Shown: positions 17,074 through 26,249 of the stretch, in pieces
Numbering within the stretch: the stretch's first letter is position 1
Layout of the letters: every line of letters starts with the position of its first letter
From: Terrimonas rubra
GTDB lineage: Bacteria; Bacteroidota; Bacteroidia; Chitinophagales; Chitinophagaceae
Reading direction: 5' to 3'
NCBI RefSeq assembly: GCF_042686025.1
Contig: NZ_JBHUOZ010000001.1
Span: forward strand, 1,860,001-1,924,000
Length of the DNA: 64,000 nucleotides
The notes under the pieces: model-generated
The model's input: the letters and a program-made list of their open reading frames with translations, nothing else
Databases searched by the model: none
What the model was told of the DNA's origin: nothing
Program-made: the position numbers and the translations under genes

Positions 17074-18786
17074 CTACCATCCCCTCGCATCATCATCACC
17101 ACGTTTATCGGCCACGGCTTCAAACTTTCCATTGGGTAATACCTTGATCACTTCGGTACGGCCAATGGCGCCGCGTTTGTATAATTTATAACCCATCATC
17201 TCCAGGGCAATAGCCGTGGCGCTGCTGAAATCATTTTCTATATCCACCCGGTCCGGTAACCACTGGTGATGGAATTTAGGTTTGTTAACCGCATCAATGG
17301 TACTCAGGTTAAATTCAATAATATTCACCAATGTCTGGAAAACTGAAGTGGGAATAGTAGTGCCGCCCGGTGTACCTACTACGAGATAGGGTTTATTGTT
17401 TTGTAATACGATAGTAGGGGTCATAGAGCTCAACATACGTTTGCCTGGTTTAATGGCATTGGCTTCACCACCTACAGCGCCATACATATTGGGAACGCCG
17501 GGTTTAATGCTGAAATCGTCCATTTCATTGTTTAAGAAAAAACCTGCCCCGCCTACAACTGTTCTGCTGCCATAGCCACCGTTAAGTGTGGTTGTTACAG
17601 CTACGGCATTGCCTTCGTTATCAATAACACTTAAATGCGTGGTTTCTTCATGTTCGGGTACAGGTACTACACCCGGTTTAATATCGTTGCTGTTACTGGC
17701 CTTACCTGGTGTAAAGGTCTTCATGCGATCGGTTAAATAGGCCGTTGCAGCCAAGGCTTTTTCAGGAACAGGATAAAAATCTTTATCACCCATGTATTCT
17801 GCACGATCTGCATAAGCCCTGCGTTCGGCTTCCACCATCAGTTGTACAGCTTCGGCCGATTGAAAGCCCATTGTACTGATCTGGTAGGGTTCGATCATCT
17901 TCATCATCTGGTGTAATAATAAGCCGCCGCTGCTAGGCATGGGCATACCCACTATGGTGTACGTTTTGTAATCAAATACATGTGGTTCGCGGGGTTGGGC
18001 CGTATATTTTTTTAAATCTTCGAGCGTGATAATGCCTTTGCCTCTTTGCATTTCGGCAACAATGAGTTTTGCGGTTTCACCTTCATAAAAACCCGCCGCC
18101 CCTTTTTCTTTAACACGCTGTAAGGTACGGGCCAGGTCGGTTTGCACCAGTGTATCGCCGGCCTTCCAGGGAGTATTTTTCATGAACGCATTGGGTTGCG
18201 TGTTGTATTTTTTCAGGTCCTCCTGCAGGTTGTTTAAGGAGCGGGCTTCTCTTTCGGTGAGCACAAATCCCTTTTCGGCTAAAAGGATCGCCGGTGTTAT
18301 GAGTTTTTCAAAACTGAGTTTAGCATAAGGCATAGAAGCAAATAAACCTGCGATGGTGCCCGGTACGCCTGCTGCCAGGTGCCCGTTCTGGCTTTTATCG
18401 GTACTGGCATTACCTGCAGCATCCAGGTACATATCACGATGGCCTGCTGCGGGAGCTTTCTCGCGGTAATCCAGTGTAATGTTCCTGCCATCCTTTAAAT
18501 GCGCTACCAGAAAGCCTCCCCCGCCAATATTACCCGCACCGGGATATACTACAGCTAATGCCAGTTGTGTGGCAATGGCTGCATCAACAGCATTGCCACC
18601 TTGCTGTAATACGAGCAGACCGGCCTGGCTGGCCAGGGGATGTGCCGATACCACAGCCCCTTTACCGGCTGTAATATTTTTCTGATTGGTATAACTGTAA
18701 GGGGTAAGAACCGGTGTACTGCTTTTTTTGGCGGTCCCGCATGCAGTAAAAAAGGCAATAAACAGCAGGCAATGATATAGTCGCAT
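17074..18786 (-). CDS. ggt: Gamma-glutamyltransferase, lipoprotein form
   Basis: A 570-residue self-processing N-terminal-nucleophile hydrolase that cleaves or transfers the gamma-glutamyl group of glutathione in the periplasm. The N terminus MRLYHCLLFIAFFTACG is a lipoprotein signal with cysteine 16 as lipid acceptor. The autocatalytic cleavage site and nucleophile are in ETTHLSVIDNEGNAVAVT (Thr382 by analogy with E. coli Thr391). Other conserved parts are GKGAVVSAHPLAS, GGNAVDAAIA, GNIGGGGFLV (about 86-94), MPMPSSGGLLLHQM, and LNNEMDDFS. The length is typical and no interruption is visible. It is divergent from the PIG-L gene, with a 200-bp intergenic region that contains TTG-N17-TATCTTTC on its own strand. 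Confidence 0.95.
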   Translation of the reverse strand: MRLYHCLLFIAFFTACGTAKKSSTPVLTPYSYTNQKNITAGKGAVVSAHPLASQAGLLVLQQGGNAVDAAIATQLALAVVYPGAGNIGGGGFLVAHLKDGRNITLDYREKAPAAGHRDMYLDAAGNASTDKSQNGHLAAGVPGTIAGLFASMPYAKLSFEKLITPAILLAEKGFVLTEREARSLNNLQEDLKKYNTQPNAFMKNTPWKAGDTLVQTDLARTLQRVKEKGAAGFYEGETAKLIVAEMQRGKGIITLEDLKKYTAQPREPHVFDYKTYTIVGMPMPSSGGLLLHQMMKMIEPYQISTMGFQSAEAVQLMVEAERRAYADRAEYMGDKDFYPVPEKALAATAYLTDRMKTFTPGKASNSNDIKPGVVPVPEHEETTHLSVIDNEGNAVAVTTTLNGGYGSRTVVGGAGFFLNNEMDDFSIKPGVPNMYGAVGGEANAIKPGKRMLSSMTPTIVLQNNKPYLVVGTPGGTTIPTSVFQTLVNIIEFNLSTIDAVNKPKFHHQWLPDRVDIENDFSSATAIALEMMGYKLYKRGAIGRTEVIKVLPNGKFEAVADKRGDDDARGW

Positions 18787-18986
18787 AATGTGGACATTAA
18801 AATAAGCCGAAAGATACTGTTTATTTTATTAGACAAAACATGTAAGGAAACACCGGTTACCTACACCGATCCGGGTTTTGTTGTTCCGGGATAATTGCCT
18901 GTATGGGTATAAAAGGAGTTTTAACGTTTAACTTTTCTCCCCTTCGCAACATAGTTTTATATTCGTGACCTATAAGCTACTACGTA

Positions 18987-21479
18987 ATGCGAATGATAAA
19001 ATATTTCCTGCCGGTCTTTATAATTTGTTTACAATGTTTTAAGTTAACGGCGCAGGCCCCCCAACAACTGACCACTGCTGAAATGTACCTGGCTTTAAAA
19101 AAGCTGAATGTGCTGGGATCGGTTTTATACATTGCGGCACACCCGGATGATGAGAATACCCGGTTGCTCACTTATTTCTCCAAGGAAAAATTATACCGTA
19201 CAGGTTACTTATCGCTGACCCGGGGCGACGGTGGCCAAAATTTAATTGGTGATGAACAAGGCGTTGAACTGGGGTTGATCCGTACCCAGGAATTACTGGC
19301 GGCAAGACGATTGGATGGTGCAGAACAGTTTTTCTCCAGTGCGTATGATTTTGGTTATTCTAAAAATCCCGAAGAGACTTTTAAGATCTGGCATAAAGAG
19401 GCCATACTGGGTGATGTAGTATGGATCATCCGGAAGTTTCAGCCTGATGTAGTGATAACCCGGTTTCCCACTACAGGTGAGGGCGGGCATGGGCATCATA
19501 CGGCATCGGCCATATTGGCGAACGAAGCTTTTTTTGCCGCAGCTGACCCCGCTAAATATCCTGAACAATTAAAGTATGTACAATCCTGGCAGGTAAAGCG
19601 GGTATTATGGAATGGCTTTGGCGGCAGCGGTGCAAATGATTACCGGCTGGATGTAGGAGGCTTTAATGCCTTACTGGGCAAGAGTTATGGTGAAGTAGCA
19701 GCATTAAGCCGTAGCCAGCATAAAAGCCAGGGTTTTGGTGTGGCCGCCACCAGAGGCGAAGTGTTTGAAAGCTTTACCACCACCAATGGTACGGCGCCCC
19801 AACAGGATATAATGGAAGGAGCGGAGCTTACCTGGAAACGTGTACCAGGCGCATCTCATATTACCGACAATATCAATGCATTGGTTGCCGGCTTTGATAT
19901 TACGGCGCCGGAAAAGACAGTGCCGGGATTAATAAAACTATACCAGGCAATAAAAGCATTACCTGCCGGTTACTGGCGCGAACAAAAATTAAAGGAAATA
20001 CAGGAACTGATAGTACAGTGTGGCGGTTTATATATTGAAGGTGTTACATCGCAGCAGTTTGCCATTAAAACGGATTCTATCCGTATTACCGTAACCGTGA
20101 ACAACCGCCTGGGTATAGCCGATGCTGGTTTGCAGCAGATTACCATTGATAAGCTGGACACGGCTGTATTAAAACCTTTGTTTAAAAACAGGAACGTCGT
20201 ATTCTCTACTGTTATCCCGGTTACAGAAGCTAAACCGAATACACAACCTTACTGGCTGGTTAATAAAATGACCGATGGGCGTTTTGCTATTGATGACCAG
20301 TTGAAAATAGGGCAGCCTGATGCCGATGCTGCCTATAATGTAATAGTAGGGTTAACAATCGGCGGTGAAAGATTTAACTATACCGTACCGGTTAAATATA
20401 AATTTACCGACCCGGTAAAAGGCGAATTATACCAGCCTGTATTTGTGGTTCCTGCCGCTACGGTAATGACCTCACCCTCAACCATATTATTTAAAAAAGG
20501 AAAACAGGAGATACACCCTGTTTATTTGCAGGTTAATGCCAATACTGACCTGAAAGGAAAACTGTCAGTTTCCTTACTCACCCCTGATTCTGTATTAACA
20601 GTAAAGGAAAAGGAAACATTTGCAGCCAGGACCAGTAAAACCTATCCCTTCCTCCTTAAAAATAAACGCCTGGATGTAACAGGACAAACCACCCTGTTAG
20701 GTGTGGCAAACGAGGACAAGGGTACCGATACGGCAGATTACTATTTATCGGTACGGGCCATCAATTACGATCATATTCCCTCCATCAAATACTTTTACCC
20801 GGATGCGGTGAAACAACTGCATGTTGACCTGAAAACCGAAGGACATAAGATCGGGTATATTGTCGGGGCCGGTGATAAAGTACCCGATGCGCTGCTACAG
20901 ATGGGGTATGATGTTACCTTAATTACTGAAAAAGAAATTGCTGCACTGGACCTGAAAGGCTTTGATGCCATCTTAACCGGCGTAAGGGCTTATAATACCA
21001 ATGAATGGATGCCGGCTTATTACACCAAACTCATGCAATATGTACAAAACGGGGGTAACCTGATTGTACAATATAATACCAACAGCAATGCTGGTCCGTT
21101 GCGCACTACCATGGGGCCTTATCCTTTTACCTTATCCAGGACAAGGGTAACCGATGAGAATGCCGCGGTAAAATTTGTGAAGCCGGAACACCAGGTATTG
21201 AACTATCCCAATAAAATAACCGCTAACGATTTTAAGGACTGGATACAGGAGCGCAGTATTTACCATGGCAGTAACTGGGATAAAAATTATGAGACCATCC
21301 TCTCCATGGGCGATGCCGGGGAAGCACCGGATGAAGGCAGCCTGTTGATCGCTAAATATGGTAAAGGATATTTTACTTATACCGGCATTGTATTTTTCAG
21401 GCAACTGCCAGCAGCTGTTCCGGGTGCATACAGGTTATTGGCTAATATAATTGCATTGAATAAAAAGAAAGCATTTTAA
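18987..21479 (+). CDS. Secreted PIG-L (LmbE-like) deacetylase, large form
   Basis: An 830-residue protein with a signal peptide (FLPVFIICLQCFKLTAQA). The PIG-L zinc-deacetylase domain has AHPDDE at residues 51-56 and GHGHHTAS at about 167-174, which together give the His/Asp/His zinc set of N-acetyl-sugar deacetylases. After about residue 280 a beta-rich middle region follows. The C-terminal third (KIGYIVGAGDKVPDALLQMGYDV, then FDAILTGVRAYNT) looks like a glutamine-amidotransferase-like or ThuA-like flavodoxin fold. This is the large fused form seen in Bacteroidota; its substrate is not known. A small membrane-protein gene starts 3 bases after its stop. Confidence 0.85.
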   Translation: MRMIKYFLPVFIICLQCFKLTAQAPQQLTTAEMYLALKKLNVLGSVLYIAAHPDDENTRLLTYFSKEKLYRTGYLSLTRGDGGQNLIGDEQGVELGLIRTQELLAARRLDGAEQFFSSAYDFGYSKNPEETFKIWHKEAILGDVVWIIRKFQPDVVITRFPTTGEGGHGHHTASAILANEAFFAAADPAKYPEQLKYVQSWQVKRVLWNGFGGSGANDYRLDVGGFNALLGKSYGEVAALSRSQHKSQGFGVAATRGEVFESFTTTNGTAPQQDIMEGAELTWKRVPGASHITDNINALVAGFDITAPEKTVPGLIKLYQAIKALPAGYWREQKLKEIQELIVQCGGLYIEGVTSQQFAIKTDSIRITVTVNNRLGIADAGLQQITIDKLDTAVLKPLFKNRNVVFSTVIPVTEAKPNTQPYWLVNKMTDGRFAIDDQLKIGQPDADAAYNVIVGLTIGGERFNYTVPVKYKFTDPVKGELYQPVFVVPAATVMTSPSTILFKKGKQEIHPVYLQVNANTDLKGKLSVSLLTPDSVLTVKEKETFAARTSKTYPFLLKNKRLDVTGQTTLLGVANEDKGTDTADYYLSVRAINYDHIPSIKYFYPDAVKQLHVDLKTEGHKIGYIVGAGDKVPDALLQMGYDVTLITEKEIAALDLKGFDAILTGVRAYNTNEWMPAYYTKLMQYVQNGGNLIVQYNTNSNAGPLRTTMGPYPFTLSRTRVTDENAAVKFVKPEHQVLNYPNKITANDFKDWIQERSIYHGSNWDKNYETILSMGDAGEAPDEGSLLIAKYGKGYFTYTGIVFFRQLPAAVPGAYRLLANIIALNKKKAF

Positions 21480-21482
21480 AAT

Positions 21483-21659
21483 ATGGCACAGGAAAAAAGC
21501 CCCAGTATACGGCGTGGCGAAATGGCCTTTATTGCGGCTATTGTGTTAGGGCTGATCTTAGGTGTATTGATCAAAAAGGTAAAACTGGGTATCATACTCG
21601 GTCTGATCATTGGTGTGGCGATTGTTTTTTTAGGCTGGACAAGGGTTAAGCGACAGTGA
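21483..21659 (+). CDS. Small two-helix membrane protein (58 aa)
   Basis: Begins 3 bases after the PIG-L stop codon and reads 58 residues: a charged N terminus (MAQEKSPSIRRGEM), two hydrophobic helices (AFIAAIVLGLILGVLI and LGIILGLIIGVAIVFLGW) joined by a KKVK turn, and a basic tail. Codon use and the tight spacing support a real gene. The two glycine-rich helices suggest a small integral membrane protein; no family was recognised. Confidence 0.7.
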   Translation: MAQEKSPSIRRGEMAFIAAIVLGLILGVLIKKVKLGIILGLIIGVAIVFLGWTRVKRQ

Positions 21660-21711
21660 TTTTTTTACCAGGTTGTAGGTTGATATACCCCAACCTCCAG
21701 GGGCGGCCGGT

Positions 21712-21775
21712 TGTGCTGAGGCGCAACAGCATCGTTGCTGGGCATACACTTGTGCTGTATCAATGTTATTGAGCC
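21712..21775. repeat. Dispersed intergenic repeat, divergent copy G
   Basis: About 24 of 30 positions around CACTTGTGCTG match the copy at 47441-47516 in the same orientation. The rest of 21660-21890 holds AGGTTG/CAACCT arms and a small palindrome, ATCGTATAACGAT, at 21867-21879, just before the 41-residue gene. Confidence 0.4.
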
Positions 21776-21890
21776 GGGAGCTGTGCTATTGGAATGAGCT
21801 ATATCGTATTCATTTTATTTACCTGTCAGCATGGGAGGATATTTAGTAACAACAACTGTTCATATAATCGTATAACGATAAACTGGCATT

Positions 21891-22016
21891 ATGGAAACGG
21901 AACAAAAAGATAAAGTGCCATTATTTAAAAAATGGTCACACTGGTATGCCCTGGCAATTGCCTGGCTGCTGGTACAGATCATTGCATTTTATTTGTTCAC
22001 ACAATATTTTTCATGA
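21891..22016 (+). CDS. Small single-helix membrane protein coupled to symporter (41 aa)
   Basis: METEQKDKVPLFKKWSHWY followed by one transmembrane helix (ALAIAWLLVQIIAFYLF), 41 residues in all. Its stop overlaps the start of the symporter gene in ATGA (22013-22016), which is strong evidence of translational coupling. Small helical partners occur next to several SSS-family transporters, for example the DUF4212-type subunit. This one is shorter, and I do not assign it to a named family. Confidence 0.75.
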   Translation: METEQKDKVPLFKKWSHWYALAIAWLLVQIIAFYLFTQYFS

Positions 22017-23722
22017 GTACACCCGATTGGATAGTATTAATAACCACGCTGACGGTTATCATTATTTTTGGCGTGTATAAAAGCAAAAGCGCTAAAAGTT
22101 TAGAAGGCTACTTTCTATCAAACCGCAGTATGCCCTGGTGGGTAGTATTGCTGAGCATTATGGGTACACAGGCGAGCGCCGTTACGTTTTTAGCGGCTCC
22201 CGGCCAGGCCTATACCGATGGAATGCGTTTTGTACAATACTATTTTGGTTTACCCCTGGCGGCCATTGTTATCTGTATCACTTTTATCCCTGCCTTCAGT
22301 AAACTAAAAATATTCACGGCTTACGAATACCTGGAAACACGTTTTGATGGTAAGACCAGGACATTGACCTCCCTGCTTTTTTTGTTACAACGTGGTCTGT
22401 CCACTGGTATCAGCATTTTTGCCCCTTCTCTTATTTTATCGGCCCTGTTGGGCTGGAATATTTACTGGACCAACCTGGTAATGGGTGGTCTCTTGATTAT
22501 ATATACCGTTACCGGCGGCGCCCGGGCAGTGGCCTATACCCAGACCCTGCAGTTATTTATCATTTTTAGCGGCATGTTCATTGCCGGTGTATACGTGGTA
22601 CAGGGACTTCCACAAAATGTGGGCTTCTTCGATGCACTGGAAGTAGGAGGTAAACTGGATAAATTAAATGTGATCACTACGGGCTTTAAGGATGGCTCTT
22701 TTGACTGGAGCGACCGGTATAATATCATCAGTGGTACTATTGGCGGTTTCTTTTTACTGTTATCCTATTTCGGCACCGATCAGTCGCAGGTAGGGCGTTT
22801 CATGACCGCCAAATCCACCACCGAAAGTAAACTGGGTGTATTGATGAACGGTATCGTCAAGATCCCCATGCAGTTCTTTATTCTATTGATCGGGGTGCTG
22901 GTCTTCTCTTTTTACCAGTTTACCAAACCGCCCGTTTTCTTCAATGATAAAGAACTGCAACGTTTGGAGACCTCTGTTTACAAGGACTCTTTATCACGCA
23001 TAAAAGAGCAGGCGGGGCAACTGCAGCAGCAGAAGGAAGTATTATTAACGGCGTATGCGCAGGATAAACAACCGGTGCACCTGGAGCAGTTAAAAGCCGT
23101 ACAATCGCAAACTGATACTTTACGCAATGAAGTAAAATCGCTGGTAAAAAAGAACGGGGGCGATGATAATGATACCAACTATATTTTCCTCCGGTTTGTA
23201 ATTGATTATTTACCGGTCGGCTTAATAGGCTTACTGATCGCTGTGATATTCTTAGCCTCGTGGGGAAGTATTGCCGCGGCCTTAAACTCCCTGGCTTCCA
23301 GTACAGTGATCGACCTGCATAAAAGATACAAACCTAAAGATTGTACGGATACACAGGATTATAATATGTCGCGCTGGTATAGCTTTGGCTGGGGAGTGTT
23401 TTGTATTGCGGTAGCCATGTTTGCCTCTAATATTGGTAATAGCCTGATAGAAGCGGTTAATATCCTGGGTTCCTTATTTTATGGTACCATTCTCGGGATA
23501 TTCCTGGTGGCATTTTATTGTAAAAAAATTAAAGGGAATGCTGTTTTCTATGCGGCCTTAATAGTAGAAGCGGCCATTATTGTTTTGTTTATTCTTTCTA
23601 AAAACGGCACTATCGGTTTAGGCTTTTTATGGTTAAACGCTATTGGCGCTCTTGGCGTAGTGATCATTAGCTGGCTTTTGCAACAATTTCCAGGGAATAA
23701 AATAAGTCCTGTTAAGGTATAA
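22013..23722 (+). CDS. Sodium:solute symporter (SSS family)
   Basis: A 569-residue inner-membrane cotransporter. I start at ATG 22013, inside the ATGA overlap; the longer reading frame from 21932 would read across the small gene in another frame. Helices run through the LeuT-fold pattern, with conserved SSS motifs such as GYFLSNRSMPWW, QASAVTFLAAPGQAYTDGMRFVQYYFGLPLA and SYFGTDQSQVGRFM. Between two helices, from about residue 320 to 395, there is a charged, glutamine-rich coiled-coil-like insertion (KEQAGQLQQQKEVLLTAY region). Such insertions occur in Bacteroidota SSS proteins. The substrate is unknown; a sialic-acid/sugar-type or organic-acid solute is possible. Confidence 0.9.
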   Translation: MSTPDWIVLITTLTVIIIFGVYKSKSAKSLEGYFLSNRSMPWWVVLLSIMGTQASAVTFLAAPGQAYTDGMRFVQYYFGLPLAAIVICITFIPAFSKLKIFTAYEYLETRFDGKTRTLTSLLFLLQRGLSTGISIFAPSLILSALLGWNIYWTNLVMGGLLIIYTVTGGARAVAYTQTLQLFIIFSGMFIAGVYVVQGLPQNVGFFDALEVGGKLDKLNVITTGFKDGSFDWSDRYNIISGTIGGFFLLLSYFGTDQSQVGRFMTAKSTTESKLGVLMNGIVKIPMQFFILLIGVLVFSFYQFTKPPVFFNDKELQRLETSVYKDSLSRIKEQAGQLQQQKEVLLTAYAQDKQPVHLEQLKAVQSQTDTLRNEVKSLVKKNGGDDNDTNYIFLRFVIDYLPVGLIGLLIAVIFLASWGSIAAALNSLASSTVIDLHKRYKPKDCTDTQDYNMSRWYSFGWGVFCIAVAMFASNIGNSLIEAVNILGSLFYGTILGIFLVAFYCKKIKGNAVFYAALIVEAAIIVLFILSKNGTIGLGFLWLNAIGALGVVIISWLLQQFPGNKISPVKV

Positions 23723-23748
23723 TTTTTCCGTAAGTGTTTTACATTGTT

Positions 23749-23787
23749 ACAATAAGAACGCCGGCCAAAGGCCGGCGTTCTTATTGT
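23749..23787. terminator. Bidirectional terminator after symporter and DUF2911-TPR genes
   Basis: Perfect 18-bp arms (23749-23766 and 23770-23787) containing AACGCCGGCC, with an AAA loop, between two convergent genes. Confidence 0.85.
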
Positions 23788-23842
23788 CATTCTAAAGTCT
23801 AAATACTAAAGTCTAAAATCAATATTCTGAACGCTATATCCC

Positions 23843-24673
23843 TTATTTACCCAACGATTTCAGCAATTTCTCATTCAACCTTACATAATCATTATTCTTG
23901 CCTTCAATCGCCAGCTCTTTTGATTTTTCTGCAGCAGCACGGGCTTCATTGGTCTTACCCAATTTGGCTAAACAGTTAGCCCAGTTATACTGTATCCAGT
24001 AAGCTTTAGGGTTTTGTTCTACTGCTTTGTTAAAATACTCCAAAGCCTGGTTCAGGTCTTTACCCGATTCCATGTAATACATGGCAGCCTGGAAATATTG
24101 TGGTTTGTCCGTTTTTAAGTTCTTCTCAATGCTGGCCATTATTTTACTGTCAATTTCAGTAGAAATAGGTAAGGTCACCATCGATTTATCCCACAGTATC
24201 TGCAGGTCCATAGTAGAGGCGGCTACATTGGCAAACTGTATGGTGAAAGTTTCTACTTTCGAGTTCTTCTTTACATCAACCGGTATACGTACCACATCCT
24301 TGCTTTGGTCGTAAGCGGTAGGGTTGGTTACATCCGTTTGTTTACTGATGATCAGTGTCCATTGTTTTTTACCGGGGATACTTAATAAACCATACTTACC
24401 GGCAGGCACAGCGGTGCCGCCAATAATTACATCATCGCCAAAATTTAATACGGTGGCACTGTTGGCACCCGTACGCCATACGGCATCATAAGGTACAATG
24501 TCACCAAAAATTTTACGGCCTTTTACATTCGGGCGGGCATAGGAAAGTTCCACAGTAGCCAGGCCAAAATCCTGTTTTACGGTTTGTGAAGTACTGGCAG
24601 CAGGTGTTTTGATCTGGGCATCACTGGTAGCAACGATCAAACTGCCGATAATAGCAAATACGAGTTGTTTCAT
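23843..24673 (-). CDS. Secreted DUF2911 protein with C-terminal TPR
   Basis: A 276-residue protein from ATG 24673, which gives the signal peptide MKQLVFAIIGSLIVATSDAQ; the upstream extension to 24739 is not needed. The DUF2911 domain (about 25-180) has the hallmark ELSYARPNVKGRKIFG, YDAVWRTGANSATVLNF and VPAGKYGLLSIPG. A TPR-like tail (about 200-270) includes NQALEYFNKAVEQNPKAYWIQYNWANCLAKLGKTNEARAAAEK. DUF2911 proteins are common periplasmic proteins of Bacteroidota with no known function. A second, TPR-less DUF2911 gene is at 57956-58477. Confidence 0.88.
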   Translation of the reverse strand: MKQLVFAIIGSLIVATSDAQIKTPAASTSQTVKQDFGLATVELSYARPNVKGRKIFGDIVPYDAVWRTGANSATVLNFGDDVIIGGTAVPAGKYGLLSIPGKKQWTLIISKQTDVTNPTAYDQSKDVVRIPVDVKKNSKVETFTIQFANVAASTMDLQILWDKSMVTLPISTEIDSKIMASIEKNLKTDKPQYFQAAMYYMESGKDLNQALEYFNKAVEQNPKAYWIQYNWANCLAKLGKTNEARAAAEKSKELAIEGKNNDYVRLNEKLLKSLGK

Positions 24674-24819
24674 AAAAAATAGTTGTGTTATAATAATGAC
24701 AAGTTTCTTCCGGGTGCGAAGATAAGACAGCACATGCATATGCGGCAGCCGGGAGGTAGTTATTGTTACAGAATTAATAAGTATAAAGCAACAGGTGAAC
24801 TGCAGGTATACGGGTATAA

Positions 24820-26229
24820 TTAAAAGCTCACTTTTATGGAAGTGGTATGTTTTTTTCCTTTACTGCTTCTTTTCCATTTTGGCCCTTCTTTCAATAAACG
24901 GATAGCTTCTTTATCACAGGCATCACATAAAGATTTTTCCACCTTTATGTTGATAGGGCGACCGTGTTTACTTACCTCGAAAGATAACTGTACTTCACCC
25001 ACAAACTCCGGTACTTGTTTTTTAGCTTTCAGGTATTCGTTTTCCGGTACGCGTATATTATTGGCCAGGTAATTATCAAAATTATACCAGCCGGCTTCAG
25101 GAACCGGTTCGTCAAATACCAAATTGTTCTGGCGGGTAGGTAAATTACTGTTCAGTCTTTTTTGGTTTAACACAATAGCCGATATACTTTGGTCGTCCTG
25201 TAATACTACCTGGTTGGTAGCAGCACTGGTTTGTAAAGCAATATTTTTATCCTTAAAACCTAAAGACCGTACCTGCACACGTAATACCGAATCGGGTGAT
25301 AATAACGCAAATCGCCCTTGTGCATCACTGTAAGTGCCTACATTATCCACGGGATTGGTAATATTAGCAAAGGGAACGGGGTTTTGCTGGGCATCTACTA
25401 TCTGGCCACGGTAAATATTTGCCCGGTTGCCAGCATCGGGTCCATGAGCTTTTTGCTGACGGCCAAACTGGTTACTGTTTCTCAGCATAGCATTATCAGA
25501 CTCTTCTTTATAAGCAATCGCTTTTTGCCTGGGAGTCTGGCTGATACTTTTATATTCAGCTACAGGCGTATTGCTCACCTTCATTGCTTTTTTCTCTTGT
25601 GTGCCATCTGCTGTTACAACTACTTCATTTAAGGCTATGGAATCCTGTTTTACGGCCAGGTCGGCTGTTTGGGCCGGCGGGGCCACAAGGGCATTTATTT
25701 TTTGTTCCTGTTCTGCAACAGCGGGTGCCTGAACTTCTTGTCCTGATTTCTTATCTGTTACCGCCACTTTTTCTTTTTCCGCAGGTAAACTGCCAACGCT
25801 TTGTGCATTACTATCGCTTACAATAGCCGGAGCAGCAACAGGGGCCTGTTTTACAGTTGCCTTATTATCCTCAAGCGCCAGTTCTTTTTTATCATTGTCA
25901 AAAGCGAACCGGTAACCGGCATAACCCAGGCCGGCAAATATCACCAGCATGGCCGCAATACGCCACCAGGTACCAGCCCCGCCACTTTTACCGGTGATAG
26001 GTACTATTTTTTTTTCTTCTTTCCTTTCCTGTAAACGATTGGTAAGTTCAGCCAGGTCGGCACTGAGATTCACCGGTGTTTCGGCATAACCATCAAGGGC
26101 ATCCGCTAAAAACGGGTCTTCAAGGGCAGCACGTTCCAGCTTATTCATCTCGGCAGCAGACAATAAGCCTTTGTGATATTTTTCAATATCGTATGCGGTA
26201 TAGGTTGATATATTTGTTTGATCTGCCAT
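24820..26229 (-). CDS. Anti-sigma-like membrane protein with CarboxypepD_reg and TonB-C-like domains
   Basis: A 469-residue protein encoded 20 bases after an ECF sigma gene. Residues 1-86 look like a cytoplasmic anti-sigma region (YDIEKYHKGLLSAAEMNKLERAALEDPFLADAL). One transmembrane helix lies at 88-107 (WWRIAAMLVIFAGLGYAGY). A low-complexity periplasmic region contains SIALNEVVVTADG (200-208), a motif normally seen before TonB-receptor plugs. A carboxypeptidase-regulatory-like domain (about 272-345) follows, then a TonB C-terminal-like domain (about 385-469, FVGEVQLSFEVSKHGRPINIKVEKS) with a CDAC pair. It most likely holds its sigma factor and senses or transmits an envelope signal; that role is inferred from domain order and gene order. 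Confidence 0.8.
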   Translation of the reverse strand: MADQTNISTYTAYDIEKYHKGLLSAAEMNKLERAALEDPFLADALDGYAETPVNLSADLAELTNRLQERKEEKKIVPITGKSGGAGTWWRIAAMLVIFAGLGYAGYRFAFDNDKKELALEDNKATVKQAPVAAPAIVSDSNAQSVGSLPAEKEKVAVTDKKSGQEVQAPAVAEQEQKINALVAPPAQTADLAVKQDSIALNEVVVTADGTQEKKAMKVSNTPVAEYKSISQTPRQKAIAYKEESDNAMLRNSNQFGRQQKAHGPDAGNRANIYRGQIVDAQQNPVPFANITNPVDNVGTYSDAQGRFALLSPDSVLRVQVRSLGFKDKNIALQTSAATNQVVLQDDQSISAIVLNQKRLNSNLPTRQNNLVFDEPVPEAGWYNFDNYLANNIRVPENEYLKAKKQVPEFVGEVQLSFEVSKHGRPINIKVEKSLCDACDKEAIRLLKEGPKWKRSSKGKKHTTSIKVSF

Positions 26230-26249
26230 GGATATCCCTGATCCTCTGT

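Noticed and set aside
16945..17139. 64-codon frame (MMNRLVAVQVCDATTVDSSY...)
   Set aside because: It is translated from the dispersed repeat and overlaps the end of ggt. A similar peptide over 47258-47509 is explained by the same repeat.
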